64,000 nucleotides of DNA from Perkinsus olseni. Taxonomy: Eukaryota > Perkinsozoa > Perkinsida > Perkinsidae. The DNA lies in contig JABANP010000174.1 in NCBI GenBank assembly GCA_013115135.1, positions 1 through 64,000 of the forward strand, in the 5' to 3' direction. The position numbers and the translations under genes were made by a program. The notes beneath the pieces were generated by a model. The model saw only the letters and a program-made list of their open reading frames with translations. It made no database searches and was not told the DNA's origin. Below, piece by piece: positions 45,616 to 57,228 of the stretch (position 1 is the first letter of the stretch; every line of letters begins with the position of its first letter).

Positions 45616-48600
45616 GGTTTAGTAACTGATGTCGAATAACTTGAGCTAAAGGATAAGATGATCTGTGATATCACACAACCTCGCGAGCCCGCGCCACGGG
45701 ATCTCCGTGAGTGAGATATCTCTGTCGAGAAATTCTCGGGGCGACCACCTACCGCACAAGTCGTACATGAACGCGAAGATGCGAAAAGAGATCGACTATA
45801 GGAAACGCGACTGCTATCAACCAAACTGCTAGGTTGGATAACTCGACGAAAGTCGTTTACACTGGTTCTTGAGTCAAAGCTACTCTAATAACATCAATAC
45901 ATAGGCTAGCAAGGGAGACAGTCACAGGAGCTATCCTGGAGGCTCCAGGCTCCAGGCTGGAGCGAGGCTCTCAATTATGTACCACATTTTCTCACACAGA
46001 CTCAAGTAAAACTGATGAAAGCCTTGTACTGATGATTACAAGGGGAACAAATACTCCTAGTAGCATTGGTCTAGGTGCAGCCTAGCACCAGGGGACTGAC
46101 GGGTTGTGTGCGCAGACACAATAACAACGTCCCAGTCACATGGCGCACTGTAACACTGAGAGTAGTGGAGAGGAGGTCCGGCGGCGTATGACGCAACTGA
46201 CGTTGTCGTGTGTAGCACTCGCGTTCTGGGCACCGGTGGCCACTGTCCGGTGACACGTAGCGTGTCACGCGCTTGCGTATGTGCGGAATGTTCTACCGCT
46301 CTTCTACCAAATATCGTTCAGATATTGTTCAGTTTCGAGACATTCGCGAACGAAGACATCTCAGAGGCCCGTCTGAACTAGTCTCCCGCTTGCAGTCCCC
46401 TGAGCGATTCCTGTTGCTCACCCATGCTCCGATGGCGGTTTCGATCCTCCCTCAGTGAGTTAGGTGGAGACTGTCCCGCTCTGTGCACGCGTATAAAACC
46501 GTAGCCGCGGAGGACTGGGAGGAGGTGGTTCCGAAGCCCGAACAGTGCAGTGAGCATTGTGCAGCGGATTGTCACTCGTGAGGCATCTCAAACCAGCCGA
46601 GAGCCATGTCAAACGGCTTGCCCCACAAAGGGGTGGCGGCTCAGGTCCCAGAACTGTGACAGCCACTGCGAGTTGGTGGGCAAGCGAACCACAGTGCCCG
46701 AGCTGGAGGCATGAGATCGCGACTGGTGATCCCAGGACCAACCAGGTCAAAGCACTCTCCCCGCGACCTAGGTCACCCGGTTGTGGGTGGGTGGGTTTGA
46801 ATTTTCTCCCGCATGAAATGAGAAACCACTATTCGAAGGCTGAATAGGTGGTAAGGCAGTTTCTTAGCTTGCTGTAGGGCCCAACGGTCTGTCCCACAGC
46901 TTGTGGCGTCTCCGGACACAAGAGGGAGGGCGTCCCCTTGCTCTTGGTTGTACCCACGTCGAACCCTGCGGGTTTAACTCAGAACTAACTCATCTCTGCC
47001 TGCTCGCTAACCGTGCTGCGGTAAATCCCGGAGGGGTTTAGGGACGGTGGAACTGGGACGGAAGTGGACAAGATTCGTGTGCTAGCGACATCGGCTATAG
47101 TATAGCCGAGTCGGTATAGCCGCTATACCACTTGCCAGGGTTGCATGAAGTTTCTCGTAGTGCTGATCATCGTCGGGTTGTAAATTTCTGTACCGTGGTA
47201 TGTCGGTCTCGACGAAAGGAAGGTGGTTTTGCGAATCGCGTGAATCCATGACACTTTTCGCCTGTTAGTTTGTCATAATGTTTTTTTGGTAAACTACTTG
47301 AGCGGCTCTGCTGTCTCTCCGCGGCCCGATCAATCTCACCCAACCCACTAACCAAGACTACGGGTGAGCCTGGACATAGTAGGTCAGACCTATCTCGATA
47401 TCGTGGTTGTAGGACCTCGGTGGGCCGCGTGTTGGCCGCACGGTTACCGATTGAATCCTCAGGACTAAACCACTCGTCTCTTTGGCGAGAAAAGCACCCA
47501 TGACGACGTCAAGACCTCCCGTACGGGACCTTGAGTAGTCCTCAGCGAGGACTGCTTGCCTGCTGCGCTGATGATTCGGAGGGGTGTTATTGCTGCTACA
47601 GCTTTCAATCAGTAAGTGGCACCCAACAGTGGGCGGGTGGAGGGCTGGAATCCACCCCAACGTTACTAACTCGTGAATCTTGTAATGATTGCGAGCCGAA
47701 GTAAGTCAACTGAGTTGATCCTCGGTTTATTCATGGAGGGCGATGTGAGCCCGCAAAAACTGATCGGTTCGTCGACGCGACCCACGCGTCACCGCAGACT
47801 CTGCGCCCCAGAGGAAGCAGCACGACATCGAGATGCCGATTGACGGCTCAACACCAGAATCTGTGGGATTCTATTCCACCTTAGGCTAACTACAAGCCAT
47901 CTCGAACACTCTGCCCCTATCCCGTAGGGCGGGTGTGAAGACACTGGCGGATAAAAACACAACACCTGCCGGGTGTCACCCGGGTTTTGCCGTTTGGGAT
48001 CCAATATTTGACATATTCTCTTCGCCCGATCAACGATTTTGTTTAGCTTCAGCGTAGCTTCTCATCGAAACCTAGGTCGGATCAGCAATATGAACATTAC
48101 GTAGACCCCGAGTTTGTGGAATTGGAAAGACGTCACCTCACAGGGGGCTTTCAACCACTGCAAAGTTGGGAGGAGCAACACGGGTATGAGAGGTCCTCTC
48201 AGAGAGGAGCTCATTCATCTGCCGATGGATCCTCCGGGATACGAGGGACATGAGATCTACACCACAAGCAGATATCCATTATCGATGATCCATAGCAGAT
48301 GGATTCGAACAGCAAGTATGCGTTGATTCTGATGCGGGGGGGTCTAGTGATTCGGGAGTTGACTAGCTGAATTGATTCACCGAGTGAGCATTTCTCATAG
48401 GAAGGACTTCGATATGAGAGAAATCACGTCGGAACCTGCACTTGGCGAAACTGCTTGGAAACGCGATGAATCCGAGCCGTTGCACTCGGACAGACCATTG
48501 CTAGGATCATCTCGACAAGCCATAGTAGCTCGGAGTGAACTGCTCAGACTCGAAAACTGGAAGTATCTTCCACTTGAGCGGGCCCCGGTGGTGCGTGTGA

Positions 48601-48828
48601 GTTCATAGTCTAACGCCGGCTCCGGCTTGGATTCTTACCGATTTGCTCAGTTCAGGGCTCTGTTCCGAGTCGAAACTTTCGACGAGAGGAAGCTTGAGTG
48701 GTCATACCGCCGCACCTCCAGCTCGCTTCGAACTGAAGTATACAAGCCTAATTACGATATATGACCTGCATTGTAAGTGAAACCTATCGTGGACACAGCT
48801 GACAAAGGTGAAGGCCCGGGTGATCTCA
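45616..48828. other. Intergenic spacer of the P450 cluster
   Basis: No recognised gene. 46100-46500 (upstream of P450-2) and 52280-52680 (upstream of P450-3) are diverged duplicates, including the palindrome. 47460-47660 corresponds to 53790-53960. Near 47090-47130 there are short TATAGCC/GGCTATA palindromes. Confidence 0.6.
46250..46268. promoter_or_regulatory. Palindrome GTGACACG-TAG-CGTGTCAC upstream of P450-2
   Basis: A perfect 8-base inverted repeat with a 3-base spacer lies about 640 bases upstream of the P450-2 start. It is identical to 52441-52459 upstream of P450-3, and half of it is left upstream of P450-1. Such a compact dyad is typical of a dimeric factor site, but this is inference. 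Confidence 0.45.
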
Positions 48829-49320
48829 TCATGTAAGGTGGGTGCTTGACGTATGGAATCCTCTTGAAAGTGAATGAGAGGAATGAGTAGTCAAACGGCG
48901 AGGTGGAGGTGGCTGGGAGAAAGGACGTAAGTTGCTTGGTCGTGGGCGGGCTGTGTAGATGCGGGCAGAGGAAAGCAAGATGTTAAATATTATTGAATCA
49001 ATAGTATCAAAACAGAGCCACAGAATGGGCACTTGAGTCGAGTGAAGCGGGTTGAATGACCCGAGTCGAAAGAGCGAGGTTTTATCCGCACGACTGAATA
49101 AACGACAGCGGACGGGTTCAAGCTGCCATTCGTGAACACGACCAGGCTGAAACTTTTCACCAGGTAACTTCCCTGCCAATTTAGCAGTGTCGAGACTCGC
49201 AAACAACCCGATTCTATTGTCGCAAATGGCCTCGAGCACTAATGTAGGGCGACAGCAACACATTCTACTCGGAAGTGAGAAAGAGGAAGAGTAAGAGCTC
49301 AGCTGCTGAATCCACTGCAT
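48829..49320 (-). CDS. Unrecognised ORF in the duplicated P450 flank, copy B
   Basis: Partner of the frame at 42408-42860: the first 90 residues are nearly the same, and the C-terminal part differs because of indels. The surrounding kilobase (48830-49868) is also duplicated. No domain was recognised. Confidence 0.3.
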   Translation of the reverse strand: MQWIQQLSSYSSSFSLPSRMCCCRPTLVLEAICDNRIGLFASLDTAKLAGKLPGEKFQPGRVHEWQLEPVRCRLFSRADKTSLFRLGSFNPLHSTQVPILWLCFDTIDSIIFNILLSSARIYTARPRPSNLRPFSQPPPPRRLTTHSSHSLSRGFHTSSTHLT

Positions 49321-49868
49321 CGAGGAGTGGGGAGCTTACCTGAGCTTGAATCCAGAGTGAATGAACCGCTGGTTCTGTTCTGTTCATGTACTCTGGGATG
49401 AATTCTACCGAATCTGCCGGGCCTGTTGTAACTGCACTCAACACCGTCTAATTTTGAGAATAAGACCTTCTTGGTAGTCTAAGACTATTTGTCTTCCTCA
49501 TGAATCGATACTCGGATCCGAGGGTATGAAAGAGACCATCCTGTCAGAAGCGGGAGAATACATAATCTTGCCGGACGCGAGCTACCGCAATGGAGTGGTC
49601 GATGACAGCGTTTTGCAGCCAGACATTTTATGAACAGCGATATACTCGCATACTCCAACGGCGAGGCCAGCAGCACTTATATCCAGGAGACTTGAAAAAA
49701 GAAGTAATGACGAGCCGACTTTGCAACTACAGACTCACACGCAGAACGCGGAACGCAGTCTATCTTGCAAAGGATGAAGTGATACGGAATGTGTGTAGGC
49801 CGACCAACCGAGACTATACTGCGACAGTATTACTATCACACGACCGCCTTTGAAGCCAAAGGACTGTT

Positions 49869-52164
49869 TCAACGGTCACAGTATGGCAGTGATGAGATCT
49901 TCCTACGAGACATCGAAATTGTAAAATTATCTGGCCAGGTAGTAACAGTAGTTTTCCTTCCAACTTCGGATAGATTGGAATTGTGCTTTATGTCCTCGAA
50001 ATGTCGCAGTATCGTGGCCAACAGAACAATGCCCGTCGTGACACTCGTGTCGACTCCGGGGCACTGTCTGGGACCTGCGCCAAATGCTAAAAGGTCTCGA
50101 ACACGGGCTCGATCCAGGGAGCCGTCAGGGCTGAGCCATCGATCGGGCCTAAGAAACCAGCATGCAGGAGAAGTGGCAACTTCGATCCAGAGTTCGACGA
50201 AGTCACTTCGTTCAAGAATTGTCCCAACGGGAGCCGAGAGGTAGGGCCTGTGGACCCATAGAGCGGCGGTCGTATATGAACCACGATTAATAATCGTCGA
50301 TCATTATGATTCAGCTTCTCGAATCCAAGCGCATATCGACCTCAACCATCATGAGCTCGGGAGAATACTCGTAGAAGTTCGTCGATCGTTTTGCACCGCA
50401 ACTGCCAGCAGACTTACTTGAACAGACTACCTCCCTCAGCGCTACTCCGCAAATGCTTGCGCAGCAAAGTGACAACCTTAGTTCCCGGTGCCACTTTCTT
50501 CCCACCGACGGACACCTCGGTTATGGCTTCGTGCCCGAGCGCGATGAAGGCAGGTTGTAGCTGATGGTAGATCAAGGACACGCCAGAGAGTTGTAGATAA
50601 CGCACTACTCGTATGGATTCTATGAGACAGCTTCCAATGAAAGGCAAGTTGTCAAGATCTTCGCTGGTCTCCGGATCGTGGCCGAGGAGGTCTACTTCTG
50701 CTCGAGCTCTTGCTTGTAGATCAGGGTAAACACAGAGGTAGTAGAGGCACCAGGACATGCTCAAAGCTGTCGTGTCACTACCAGCGACGAAGAATCTGCG
50801 ACAACGATTCGTTGTCAACGAATGTCACGCTTGATCTATCGGTCTCGCAGGACTTTCGATGAGAGCTTACGTCACGAGATTTCCTTGAAGATCCTCCTTG
50901 TTCAATTGAAGAAGCTTGCTGAGGAGGTCCACTCGGCTCGTTGATTCCTTTTCTGCTCTCCTCTCTGCGGCAAGATCTTCACCAAATTCGCTCAAGCGAT
51001 GGACGCCAGAGTGGAACTGCGTAGGGATGAGACAATCGCAGCACTTTTTTCTACTCTTACTTTCTTTATCATCGGGTGCAAATTCCACGGGAAGCGATCT
51101 CGTGCCATGACCGGGTGGACAACACGAGTAAGGATATGATCCGCACCGCTAGTGAGGTCCTCTATCGCTTCTGTGATCCCTTGAGATCCATCAGTAATCG
51201 GCAAGTCTGAAATAAGGGAAATCAAACAGCCTCAAACACCAAAATGAACCGAGGGCGACAAGTCCACGTGAAGTCCTCTGAGGATTGTCCTCACCGTCGG
51301 GGTTCACAAGCCGAAAGTCCTTTCCAAATACACAGATGCATAAGCAGTCAAATACAGCAGGCAGGAACGATTTCCTAGGCTCCCAGACTATCCGATTGTC
51401 ATTCTGGCGGACTGACTTTTGCAGTTGTCGTACCTGATGATTAGTAACCGATGGTTACAGAACAGCCACGAATGCGTTTCTCCCGGCGTGAACTTACAAA
51501 TCTCTTGGCGACGAGTGCGTCTCCTGGAACCATTGTTGCTGCATTGGCTGCGTTGAAAGCCGGCGCCCCCAGTCGCCTGTGTCGCTTCCACTCCTCTCCT
51601 TCAGTAGCCAGCACACCGGAGAAGCTCAATAACTTGTCTTTATTGAAGGCCCTAACGAAGCTATCAGGCCGCTTCCTGAGAACTTCCCTAATCAACTTCG
51701 CATCTGTGAGGATGAGACAGTCTTGACCCATCATTCTGAAACAGAGAAGAAATAAGAATCGCGAACTCTGAATGAGTTGATAATAACAATCCCCAATCAA
51801 CCCTCAGTGAATAGGGACTACCTCATCGCGTAGGCATCCCCGTAGGTGTCGGCCAAGATTTCTAAGGTGGAGATACTATGCTGTGTTGACTCCGGAACGA
51901 ACCCGATCAGGCTGTTGCAGAACTAAAAACACGTCCAGGACCAGCAGTGCTGAATTCAAATCAGATGATGGAACAAGCAAGGCTTACTCTTGTAGGCCCG
52001 CCGAATGTGGCACAAAGTGATGGTGCTTTGCGCTTGAGGTGCCTCGTGAGTTGATAGAGGGATACCACAGCTACAGCTGTGATGAGGCCGGCGGCAGGTC
52101 GGGAGCGGGCCACCGAAGCAACGTTGCCGACGACGTTGAGGAAGAGGTCAGTGGTTGTTGACAT
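49869..52164 (-). CDS. Cytochrome P450, copy 3 (8 exons, 534 aa)
   Basis: Exons, from the 5' end: 52164-51988, 51922-51822, 51735-51498, 51433-51295, 51206-51061, 51016-50871, 50795-50418, 50148-49869; total 1605 nt with no stop. It has an N-terminal anchor (GLITAVAVVSLY) followed by HLKRK, the I-helix VAGSDTTALSMSW, ExxR in CLIESIRVVRY, and the heme loop FGAGPRQCPG. The C terminus reads KISSLPYCDR as in copy 2. Copies 2 and 3 share all exon lengths; copy 1 differs only in the first and last exon. It is the cleanest copy and likely functional. Substrate unknown; three copies in 15 kb suggest recent expansion. Confidence 0.92.
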
Positions 52165-52440
52165 GACAGGGATGTGTAAGCGGACCCTGCCATGAGGAAA
52201 GCTTCTTGACAATCTTTCTGATCGCACTGCATTCCAACGCTGCAGAGAGTCCCCAACTGTGCACATGGGCACGAGTCTAGCTAAGTCGGAACCGGTGTTG
52301 GACTAAAAGCTCACACACACATGACAGGGAAGCAAGCGTCGGATGGCCCACTTGCAGTGGAGGAAGTGGGCGGCGGCCCGTTGGCAACTGACACTGTAGT
52401 GTGTAGCACTCGCGTCCTGAGTACCGGCTGTCACTGTTCG

Positions 52441-52459
52441 GTGACACGTAGCGTGTCAC
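52441..52459. promoter_or_regulatory. Palindrome GTGACACG-TAG-CGTGTCAC upstream of P450-3
   Basis: Same 19-base dyad as at 46250-46268, about 280 bases upstream of the P450-3 start, within a duplicated upstream region. Confidence 0.45.
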
Positions 52460-52770
52460 GCGCTAGCGTTCCTACGGGATCTTCTACCAATTATCGTTCA
52501 GATTGTTCATTTCCCAGACACTCGGCGAACGAAGACATCTCAGAGGCCCATTTGAACTACTTTCCGCTTGCAGTCCCCTAAGCGATTCCTGTTGCTCACC
52601 CATGCTACGATGACGGTTTCGATTGTCCCTCAGTGAGTTAGGTGGAGACTGTACACGCGTACAGACTCGCCCCCTGTTATAAGCTGTAGTTACACACTGT
52701 GTCTATTTAGTGGATAGTGTTCAAGCGAAGTGATTCTGAGGGCACCAGTGTGAGCCTAGTTTCCTGACTT

Positions 52771-52819
52771 ACTATTCGGTGTGAGAGGCTAAGATTCTCA
52801 GCCTCTCACACCGAATAGT
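52771..52819. repeat. Perfect 20-bp hairpin with 9-nt loop
   Basis: ACTATTCGGTGTGAGAGGCT (52771-52790) is followed by a 9-base loop (52791-52799) and its exact reverse complement (52800-52819). It lies between the P450-3 promoter and a MITE. Stem and loop lengths are close to the hairpin at 15744-15788, though the sequence is different. Confidence 0.92.
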
Positions 52820-52853
52820 TGGTCTGAGAATGGCTGAGAATGGCTATTCTTAC

Positions 52854-53541
52854 GGGTGTCCCAACTGGGACAGTGCCAATTCGGACCGTGGTCAACTCGT
52901 ATAAGGTATCAACCCGTAAACCACGGATTCGGACACTACCAACTGAGTCAGTGGCAGCTCTGACAAAAACAGCTGGGCGACGTGGACCGATTCAGACATG
53001 ACCACTTGAGACAGTGGCACTTCGCTCGCCACTACAACTCATACAGTGCCAGACAGTTGCTTTGCACTCAGTAACCAATGCATATTTCTTGAGAAGGAAG
53101 AAAATTCACCGAACCAGGCACGCACCGACAGCAAACCCATAATCGAATCGAACTTCACAGGTGAAGGCTTGGGTATTGATTACTAGAGCATGAGAACTAC
53201 AGCTTATCACCGTACCTTTTGGATAGCTTGGGACGTGCAATTGAGGCACTGCACGCCCTCAAGTATTGGATATACTCCACTTCCTCCAGACTTGAGCTTG
53301 ATCTCCGCGAACGGTTCGCGAAAATCAAGTTCGTATGACCGGGCAATTCAAGTGTTCGAGTTGGTACTGTCCGAATAAACCTTTCGTGGCGCCCCAATCG
53401 GTAATGTCCCACTTGGTACTGAGGTGAGGCGTCCGACTTGGCACCACCTTGACACGAGTGTCCGACTTGCTCCTGTCCCAGTTGGGAAGTGTACGAACTA
53501 ACCGCTGTCCGAATTGGCACTGTCCCAGTTGGACAACACCG
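52854..53541. mobile_element. hAT-like MITE with 8-bp target duplication
   Basis: The 688-bp element is flanked by ATTCTTAC on both sides (52846-52853 and 53542-53549). Its ends are inverted repeats sharing CAACTGGGACAGTGCCAATT and beyond, about 26 bases perfect. Inside each end, diverged GTCC-A-TTGG words repeat in opposite orientation. Eight-base duplications are typical of hAT transposons (Mutator-like elements make 8-11). No transposase is encoded, so it is non-autonomous. Confidence 0.82.
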
Positions 53542-53549
53542 ATTCTTAC

Positions 53550-55812
53550 ACCATTGATTGTAGTTGCGCTGACTCGCCATATGCTATGTCCCTCACGAGT
53601 TGCAAACGTTAAGGGCTTTCTGCGCCTTGCGAAAGCCTTAGGTTGGGAGGCAATACGGGCACGCAACATTGCCTGTTTGCTAACCGTGCGCTCTAGGATC
53701 CAATCGCTCACCGTCAGCCTCAAGCACCAAGCAGCGCTCGGTCCGTTGGCTCTCAAGTCCGTTCCATGCCTGGCGAAAAGCCTCAAGTCTCAAGGTCTTG
53801 GTGTCTCTTAGGCGAGAAAAGCGCCCATAGAGACATCAAGACCTCGCAAACGGGGCCTTGAGTATTGCTTGGCGCCTGCTCCGCTGCTGATTCGGAAGGG
53901 TGTTACGGCTGCCACAGCTTTTTCAATCAGTAAGTGGCACCCACCAGTGGGCGGGTGGAGGTTTGCAATTCACCCTAATGATGTGACCTCGTAGACCTTG
54001 TTATGATTGCGAACCAAGGCGTACGTAAGGACCCGCCCTCCTCCTCTCGCAACTTCTACTCAGGAATTCTCTATTCTAACCAGACCAATTCGGCAGTCAA
54101 AGTCGGGCGTGAACTGTGTGCACTCTCAGTGCGCTATTACGAGGCATGTTTGCGTGGCACGCATTCTAACTGTTGCAGCAAAGCAATTAATCGTTCGGTG
54201 TTCCAAGCGAACATCCCTGAACAATGAGTAAAGGTTATGCCCAACCTTGAAAGACGTCACCGAGATTTGCAGATTTCGTGATGACACACAATGCGTACGT
54301 CTATTCAGACTGGTTGACCGGGACTTCCCCAAGGATCTCTGCGCCAGTACGAGTCGCGGGTGCATAGAGAGGAGCGAGGGGCGGAATAGTCCGTCTCTTT
54401 GTCCGAAACAGAGCAACGCCTTGATCTTCTTAGGGATTATACGGTAATACGGTCGGTGTAAACACTCTCGGACCCCCTACGAAAAGCGCTGGAAAGCTCT
54501 CGGCGGAGAGAGAACTCGTGTGCAAAAAACGATCTGAGCCAACGTGTCCGATGTGAAGTGGAACCTAGTCGACTGTGAATCGATGTACAGCTACAGCTCA
54601 CTACTGTGAAAAGTTCTATTTCTAAGAACTCCCGAGAACTAATTGAGAGAAAAAGTTGGTGAAGACTATCGCCTAATAATAAGCTACTGTGACCGTACGG
54701 GAAAAACCAACTTGATCAGCGGACTTTTCGAGTCCTGAAGATGGTGCTTGTGGCGGCATACCGGGGCGAGGCTTGTGAAACGTTGTTACGCGCAGCCCCT
54801 CGGATGTGCAAGCGGATCCTGCTAGGAAGAGAGGAAGCCTCTCTGTTCGAATGTATCCCCGAGGGAAGCTTGTTGACGAGTGTTTGACTTCACTGCATGT
54901 CAACGCTACAGAGAGTCTTCGACTGAGCACATCGGCGTCTAACTAAGCCGGAACCGGTGATGGATTAAAAACTCACACACACGCGCACTTCCATAGGGAG
55001 AGCATTCGGTCTTTTGATTCGTTTTCACGGCCGACAGAGGGAATGTAATACCAATCATGCAGAACCATCGAGACCATTCCGACGCGGTGAAGTGCCTATC
55101 GGAGGGGCCGGCGTCGAGTCACAGAAGATGTTCAAAATGCCCTCCATCGACTTCCTCAACGAGGCACTCCACATCAGCCAAACCTCGCAGCGTCGGGGAT
55201 TCTGCCAACGAATTTTCGCGGTTTTTAGACCTTTGGTCCGATATTTCGAGGGCGAAACTTGCGAGTGAGACGACGCTGAAAACGAGGTTGTGTAGAGCTC
55301 GACGAGGGCTTTCGATTGGTGTGCGTTACAAGTCTCAACTCGTTCGCACAAAAAATCCATGAGGGGTTTGCTCTTTTTAAGTCGGCACCCTATACATCCC
55401 GCCTCCGAGGCATGTTCGAGCATACATTCGTGGCTCACAAACTGCGAGTTTCCGTGCCATCAGCCTGATGCCATCAGGAAGCTGGTATGCTTGCTGTCCG
55501 GACTGAAGAACTTAACAATCTTCTCACCAGTTCGCTGGTGGGTTCAAGCGGAAGCTTGAGTTACTAGTACGGCCTTAACGGTCCGAGACGCCAATTTATT
55601 CTGACAACGACCTCCTGGACTCTTGCACCAATCGATACATCCTAGCCATTGAAGCCTCAACCCTACGAGGAACTATCCAACCAAACACGGCAGGTATGCG
55701 GCAAAATCTATCCCACCTCAAGAATACCAACTCATCACAAAAAAAGTGGATCCAATTGACTTTGATCCATTAAAATATTCCCCCATCACATTCAAAATGA
55801 TTTCATCAGATT
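53550..55812. other. Spacer with relics of duplicated P450 upstream DNA
   Basis: 54780-54985 is similar to the DNA just upstream of P450-3 (52190-52320), including GGAACCGGTG and ACTCACACACAC, so a fourth copy of the P450 promoter region remains, without a P450 gene. 53690-53960 repeats 47460-47660. A minus-strand frame at 55055-55438 (127 codons) was not recognised. The 3' region of EFL-1 ends here. Confidence 0.55.
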
Positions 55813-57228
55813 CTACTTAACGTCCTTGGCAACAGTAGAGACACACTTGCCAAGCATGACAACACCGTTGCCTTCCATGAGAGCCACACGAGAGAGACCC
55901 TCGCAGTTCTTGAAAGAATCGACAACAAGAGGCTGAATAGGCTCGAACACAACCTCAGCCATCTCGTTCGACTTGAGAGCATGCGGATCCTCCATCTTCT
56001 TTCCACCAGTCTCCTTGCCAACCTTCCACTTGATACCGGCAAGGCGGCAGGCTGAACGACCAGTACGAACAAAAGCGATCGGAGAATACCCAACCTTGAT
56101 CTCGCCGGGAACATCCAAAACCTGGACCTGGGCAGTGAATGACTGCACATGCTTGAGCGTACCATCCTTCTTGTAGATCATGACATCACCGGTACGGGGC
56201 ATGTTCTCCTTCACTAAGCCCTTGACGTTCAACCCGACATTATCACCGGGCAGAGCCTGCTCCTGACGGGTGTGGTGCATCTCGACAGTGAAGACCTTGC
56301 CAGTGCAGGCAGTAGAGGGTGTATGCGTAGGCATGAACACAACCTCCTCGTTAGGCTTGACGATACCCTGCTCGACACGGCCAGTGATCACATCACCGAC
56401 ACCCTTGATCTTGTAGATACCGGAGACAGGCATCCTCATAGGAGCATCGGTCACACGCTTAGGAACGGTGGCAAACTTCTCGAGACCATCCAAGAGAGTA
56501 TCAATATGGAAGGACTCCTTGGAGCCAGGGTCACGGACAACATCAACACCCTTCCACCACGACATCTTCTCAGACTTCTTAATCAAGTTGTCACCCATCC
56601 AGCCAGAAATAGGGATGATAGGAACACACTTCTCGACGAAGTCCTTCTTCCAGCCAACTCTTCCGAGGACATTCTTCATCTCATCACGAATCTCAGTATA
56701 ACGAGACTCCTTGTACCCGGCAACGTCACAGTCCATCTTGTTAACACCGACGATCAATTGCTTGACGCCCAACAAGTTGATAAGACGGGCGTGCTGACGA
56801 GTCTGGCCCTGGATCTCACCAGCCTTGTGGTTGCCCTTGGCGATGGCGGTACCGAAGTTACCATCGGCAGGAACCATCAAAAGAGCGACATCAGCCTGAG
56901 ATGCACCAGTGATCATGTTCTTGATGAAATCTCTATGACCAGGAGCATCAATAATAGTGTAGTGCCAAGAGTCTGTGAAGAACTCCTTAGTAGTGCAAGC
57001 GATGGTAACACCACGCTCACGCTCCTCCTTCTGTCGATCCATATAGAAGGCGAAGGCGAAGGAGGATTTACCAAGACGATCGGCCTCTTGTTTGAGCTTC
57101 TCGAGTTCACGCTCAGGAATACCTCCGAGCTCGAAAAGAAGACGACCGGTGGTAGTAGACTTGCCAGAGTCGACGTGGCCGCAGATCACGATCGACATGT
57201 GGACCTTGCCCTCCTTGCCAGCAGACAT
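55813..57228 (-). CDS. EFL: Elongation factor-like GTPase EFL, copy 1 (471 aa, one exon)
   Basis: EFL replaces eEF1A in several protist lines and delivers aminoacyl-tRNA to the ribosome. The start MSAGKEGKVHMSIVICGHVD and the full length agree with the family. GTPase motifs are GHVDSGKST (G1), DAPGHRDF (G3), NKMD (G4) and the EFL-type insert WMGDNLIKKSEKMSWWKG; the C-terminal barrel domains follow to KCVSTVAKDVK. The frame stays open upstream of the ATG, but the family start and an AG acceptor (TTTTTCCAG) 15 bases before it support this start; that acceptor could take a trans-spliced leader. It has no introns, unlike all neighbours. It differs from copy 2 by one residue (KHVQS versus KHVHS). 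Confidence 0.96.
   Translation of the reverse strand: MSAGKEGKVHMSIVICGHVDSGKSTTTGRLLFELGGIPERELEKLKQEADRLGKSSFAFAFYMDRQKEERERGVTIACTTKEFFTDSWHYTIIDAPGHRDFIKNMITGASQADVALLMVPADGNFGTAIAKGNHKAGEIQGQTRQHARLINLLGVKQLIVGVNKMDCDVAGYKESRYTEIRDEMKNVLGRVGWKKDFVEKCVPIIPISGWMGDNLIKKSEKMSWWKGVDVVRDPGSKESFHIDTLLDGLEKFATVPKRVTDAPMRMPVSGIYKIKGVGDVITGRVEQGIVKPNEEVVFMPTHTPSTACTGKVFTVEMHHTRQEQALPGDNVGLNVKGLVKENMPRTGDVMIYKKDGTLKHVQSFTAQVQVLDVPGEIKVGYSPIAFVRTGRSACRLAGIKWKVGKETGGKKMEDPHALKSNEMAEVVFEPIQPLVVDSFKNCEGLSRVALMEGNGVVMLGKCVSTVAKDVK

Noticed and set aside
46960..46990. Possible tRNA T-arm (CGTCGAACCCTGCGGG)
   Set aside because: No matching acceptor, D-arm or anticodon stem could be folded around it, and it is not in a known intron.
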